Assembly (NCBI RefSeq): GCF_003003215.1
Contig: NZ_PVUF01000011.1
Coordinates: 96,348-160,347 of the forward strand
Source: Tritonibacter scottomollicae
GTDB taxonomy: Bacteria > Pseudomonadota > Alphaproteobacteria > Rhodobacterales > Rhodobacteraceae
Length of the DNA stretch: 64,000 nt
Direction of reading: 5' to 3'
This document shows, one piece after another, positions 61,942-64,000 of the stretch; within the stretch, counting starts at the first letter, position 1, and each line of letters opens with the position of its first letter. The notes under the pieces are model-generated. The model was not told the origin of the DNA. It ran no database searches and saw only the letters and a list, made by a program, of their open reading frames with translations. Position numbers and translations under genes: made by a program.

Positions 61942-62798
61942 GTATCGCTGGTCCAGTAGAGTCCTTTGACGGTGGTGGTATCGTCCTGTCAGATCAGGAC
62001 TTCGAGGCCGTCGCTCAGTTCGCGTATAAACACTTTGGCTTGGCGATGTCGCCAAGCAAAAAGCCACTGGTGTCGTCACGCTTATCACGCAAGCTTCGGA
62101 AGCAGAATATAACTGACTTCAAGGAGTATCTAAAGCGCTTAGACGGTCAAAATGCAGACCACGAACGTAGCGAGCTGTTGTCTCTTCTGACCACCAATGT
62201 GACTCAGTTTTTCCGTGAGCCGCATCATTTCGAGACGTTACGCCAAGATGTACTTCCGCCTCTGATTGAGCGCGCGAAGAAAGGCGGACGAGTTCGAATT
62301 TGGTCGGCGGGATGCTCGATCGGGCAGGAGCCCTACACGATTGCTGCAATCCTGCACGACCTCTGCCCGGATGCGGATCGATACGATATCAAGATCCTCG
62401 GAACCGATATCGACCCTGTTGTGGTGCGCACTGCAGAAGAGGCTCAATATCCGCTCGAGGATTTCGAAGGCATCCCGCAACAGTATAAGATGCAACTGGA
62501 ACCGGGAAACAAATCAGAAACCGGTCGGGTTCCGCAGCATTTGCGAAAGCTAGTGACTTATGGCGTTCTAAACCTAATTCAGCCGTTTCCCTTTAAGGGG
62601 AAGTTCGACGCAATATTCTGCCGGAATGTCGCAATCTACTTCGACAACCAAACGCAACAGAAAGTCTGGCAAGCTTTCCAGCGCACACTCACCCCAGGAG
62701 GCTACCTTTTTATAGGTCACTCTGAACGCATGTCCGGCCCGGCAGCTCAATACATGAAGACGGTCGGCATCACCACATACGTCAATACCCCCGGCTAA
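61938..62798 (+). CDS. cheR: Chemoreceptor methyltransferase CheR
   Basis: A 286-aa enzyme that methylates receptor glutamates using S-adenosylmethionine. The N-terminal all-helical domain contains HFGLAMSPSKKPLVSSRLSR; the SAM-binding motif is RIWSAGCSIGQEPYTIA; FCRNVAIYFDN and GYLFIGHSERM follow in the expected places. Start GTG 61938 overlaps cheW by 4 bases. Balanced by CheB/CheD on the opposite strand. Confidence 0.93.
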   Translation: MSIAGPVESFDGGGIVLSDQDFEAVAQFAYKHFGLAMSPSKKPLVSSRLSRKLRKQNITDFKEYLKRLDGQNADHERSELLSLLTTNVTQFFREPHHFETLRQDVLPPLIERAKKGGRVRIWSAGCSIGQEPYTIAAILHDLCPDADRYDIKILGTDIDPVVVRTAEEAQYPLEDFEGIPQQYKMQLEPGNKSETGRVPQHLRKLVTYGVLNLIQPFPFKGKFDAIFCRNVAIYFDNQTQQKVWQAFQRTLTPGGYLFIGHSERMSGPAAQYMKTVGITTYVNTPG

Positions 62799-62844
62799 AC
62801 ACGCACTCACGGTTAGCCAAGACGAGAACACGAGGAAAAAAACC

Positions 62845-63231
62845 ATGAGCTTGAAAGACTCCCTGCGCGTGATGGTTGTCGACGACATGTCGACCAGCCG
62901 AGGCATTCTTACCCAGTGTCTTGATGAACTCGGCGTGAAGAACTATCTCGTTGAAAATAATGGACAGTCTGCGTTCCAGAAACTTGCGACCAACCCGGTT
63001 CATCTTGTCCTGTCGGATTATAACATGCCGGGAATGGATGGACTGGGACTATTGCAAGCCGTCCGCGGCAATGCAGCGACCCAACGTGTCGGCTTCATTT
63101 TGGTGACGGGGAAGCCGACTCCAGAAGTTATCGAGGTCGGTAAAAAACTTGGTCTGAATAACATCATCCGCAAACCGTTCACGGTTGCGTCGATGCGTCA
63201 GGCTATAGAACAGGTTGTGGGGCGTTTGTAA
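62845..63231 (+). CDS. cheY: CheY response regulator (second)
   Basis: A 128-aa receiver, distinct from the first: Asp13-Asp14 in VVDDMSTSRG, phospho-acceptor Asp58 in LSDYNMPGMDG, Lys in NNIIRKPF. It follows cheR by 46 bases with an AGGAAAA region upstream and precedes the unknown coiled-coil gene by one base. Two CheY copies suggest that one controls the motor and the other drains phosphate, as in other alphaproteobacteria; which is which is unknown. Confidence 0.92.
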   Translation: MSLKDSLRVMVVDDMSTSRGILTQCLDELGVKNYLVENNGQSAFQKLATNPVHLVLSDYNMPGMDGLGLLQAVRGNAATQRVGFILVTGKPTPEVIEVGKKLGLNNIIRKPFTVASMRQAIEQVVGRL

Positions 63232-63232
63232 G

Positions 63233-63562
63233 ATGAGCACGAAATCTTCTAAACCGCTAGATACGGTATATGCGAATTCGGCGCGCGAAATGCGTCAGCT
63301 GCAAAGCCAGATTCAGCAGCTGGAAGATACCGTGTTGACCATTGTTGAGCGCCGCACGCCCCCGACAAGCGCGGAAATACGAGAGTTGCAGGATTTTGAT
63401 TTAATCTCTCAAACACTTGGTGGCTTGTCGACGTTCTTTGACTCGTTGAGGGAACAAGTGGGAACTCAAGATTGCACCGACATCAATCTCGCTACGCAAG
63501 ACGTGACCCTTCAGCTGCTGCGGGATCGGTTGAGAGAAAGAAATGCACTCTTTGAACTTTAA
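63233..63562 (+). CDS. Hypothetical coiled-coil protein of the chemotaxis operon
   Basis: A 109-aa soluble protein with heptad-like helices: AREMRQLQSQIQQLEDTVLT, EIRELQDFDLISQTLGGLST and LQLLRDRLRERNALFEL. No catalytic motif and no recognised family. ATG 63233 is one base after cheY2; the upstream frame to 63215 is not needed. The conserved acidic/leucine helices suggest that it binds another chemotaxis protein, perhaps CheY2 or CheA, but that is inference. A terminator follows, so it closes the operon. Confidence 0.7.
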   Translation: MSTKSSKPLDTVYANSAREMRQLQSQIQQLEDTVLTIVERRTPPTSAEIRELQDFDLISQTLGGLSTFFDSLREQVGTQDCTDINLATQDVTLQLLRDRLRERNALFEL

Positions 63563-63605
63563 GAGTTCCTCTTTCGACGCAATCTGCTTCGGCGGATAAA
63601 TTAGA

Positions 63606-63649
63606 GAACCCGGTTGCTTTCACCGTAAGCAGCCGGGTTCATTTTATTT
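63606..63649 (+). terminator. Rho-independent terminator of chemotaxis operon
   Basis: GAACCCGG (63606-63613) and CCGGGTTC (63633-63640) pair, with inner TTGCTT/AAGCAG-like pairing, followed by ATTTTATTT. It lies 44 bases after the last chemotaxis gene. Confidence 0.75.
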
Positions 63650-63723
63650 ATGAAAAGGGCGTTGTTGCGCAAATCCCTGGGGACTCATCTCGTGAATCCA
63701 GCATGCTAGCTGTGCAGCATTAG

Positions 63724-64000
63724 TGACCTGCTCCCCTGAAAAGTCCGCGGTTTGAAGTTAGCCTGTTCTCCAAACGAGGAGACAGACGATGCGGAAGAGC
63801 CGTTTCAGCGAAGAGCAGATTATTGGGATCCTGAAGGAGCACCAAGCCGGGATGGGCGCCAAAGAGCTCTGCCGGAAGCACGGCATCAGCGATGGCACGT
63901 TTTACAAGTGGCGCTCGAAGTATGGCGGCATGGAAGTGTCGGAGGCCAAACGGCTGAAGGCGCTGGAGGTTGAGAATGCAAAGCTGAAAAAGATGCTGGC
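63724..64000 (+). mobile_element. IS3-family insertion sequence, left end (continues beyond window)
   Basis: TGACCTGCTCCCCTGA at 63724-63739 has the form of an IS3-family terminal inverted repeat, followed by the OrfA gene. Just before it, 63660-63723 has GCGTTGTTGCGCAAAT, which resembles the end of an IS5-type element, so this could be an insertion into or next to an older element. The right end is outside the window. Confidence 0.65.
63789..64000 (+). CDS. IS3-family transposase OrfA (N-terminal part)
   Basis: Open from ATG 63789 to the window edge, 70 residues beginning MRKSRFSEEQIIGILKEHQA, with the HTH stretch GAKELCRKHGISDGTFYKWR and a leucine-zipper start EAKRLKALEVENAKLKKML. This is the OrfA of IS3/IS407-type elements; OrfB would follow by frameshifting outside the window. 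It has an ACGAGGAGAC ribosome site upstream. Unlike the remnant at 55566-56098, it looks intact so far. Confidence 0.85.
   Translation, partial: MRKSRFSEEQIIGILKEHQAGMGAKELCRKHGISDGTFYKWRSKYGGMEVSEAKRLKALEVENAKLKKML

Overview
The window reads as part of a large extrachromosomal replicon (plasmid or chromid) of a marine alphaproteobacterium, most likely a Rhodobacterales/Roseobacter-group organism. This rests on the gene families (agl sugar uptake, RepA/ParA plus Rep_3 initiator, Nqr, mat genes, CheB/CheD), the high-GC coding style, and repeated promoter-like GGAAC-N16-CGTT sequences of the alphaproteobacterial general stress sigma factor EcfG. No rRNA, tRNA or CRISPR array was seen.

Layout. 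1-2.4 kb: replication/partition module with a partial ParA (minus), five 22-bp iterons at 647-756, and a Rep_3-type initiator. 2.5-6.5 kb: polyamine-type ABC transporter (potDABC) with a TetR-like palindrome in front. 6.7-10.4 kb: malonate use (matB, matA, divergent matR). 10.4-17.8 kb: a full Na+-translocating NADH:quinone reductase operon (nqrABCDEF) with divergent maturation genes apbE and nqrM, so pump, flavin transferase and iron-delivery factor sit together. 18-27.6 kb: a run of membrane and stress genes (Pmp3, DUF4112, Na/Ca-exchanger-like, ExoD, DUF3008, PRC-barrel, a 47-aa Cys-rich peptide coupled to a phospholipase D-like protein, FNT channel, MscS). Several have EcfG-type promoters at sensible distances, which suggests a stress-regulon island. 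27.7-29.2 kb: TauE/SafE permease with a divergent FadR-type regulator. 29.2-33.2 kb: pqiAABC lipid-transport operon. 33.4-36.3 kb: a pentanucleotide repeat, a diacylglycerol-kinase/metallophosphoesterase pair, and a ParDE toxin-antitoxin pair. 36.4-38.4 kb: fasciclin protein, ECF sigma and anti-sigma.

38.5-46 kb: RND pump and adaptor, an alpha/beta hydrolase, and a divergent two-component system resembling AdeRS/BaeRS. 46-55.2 kb: alpha-glucoside system aglEFGAK with divergent LacI regulator aglR and a GH1 beta-glucosidase; matching AAAGCGCTTT palindromes lie in the shared control region. 55.2-56.1 kb: decayed IS3-family transposase. 56.2-63.6 kb: chemotaxis cluster (cheD, cheB on minus; STAS protein, cheY, cheA, cheW, cheR, cheY2 and a coiled-coil protein on plus). 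The window ends inside the first gene of a second, apparently intact IS3-family element.

Starts were re-chosen from ribosome-binding sites where the longest frame was implausible. Functional calls rest on reading the proteins by eye; no database search was run.
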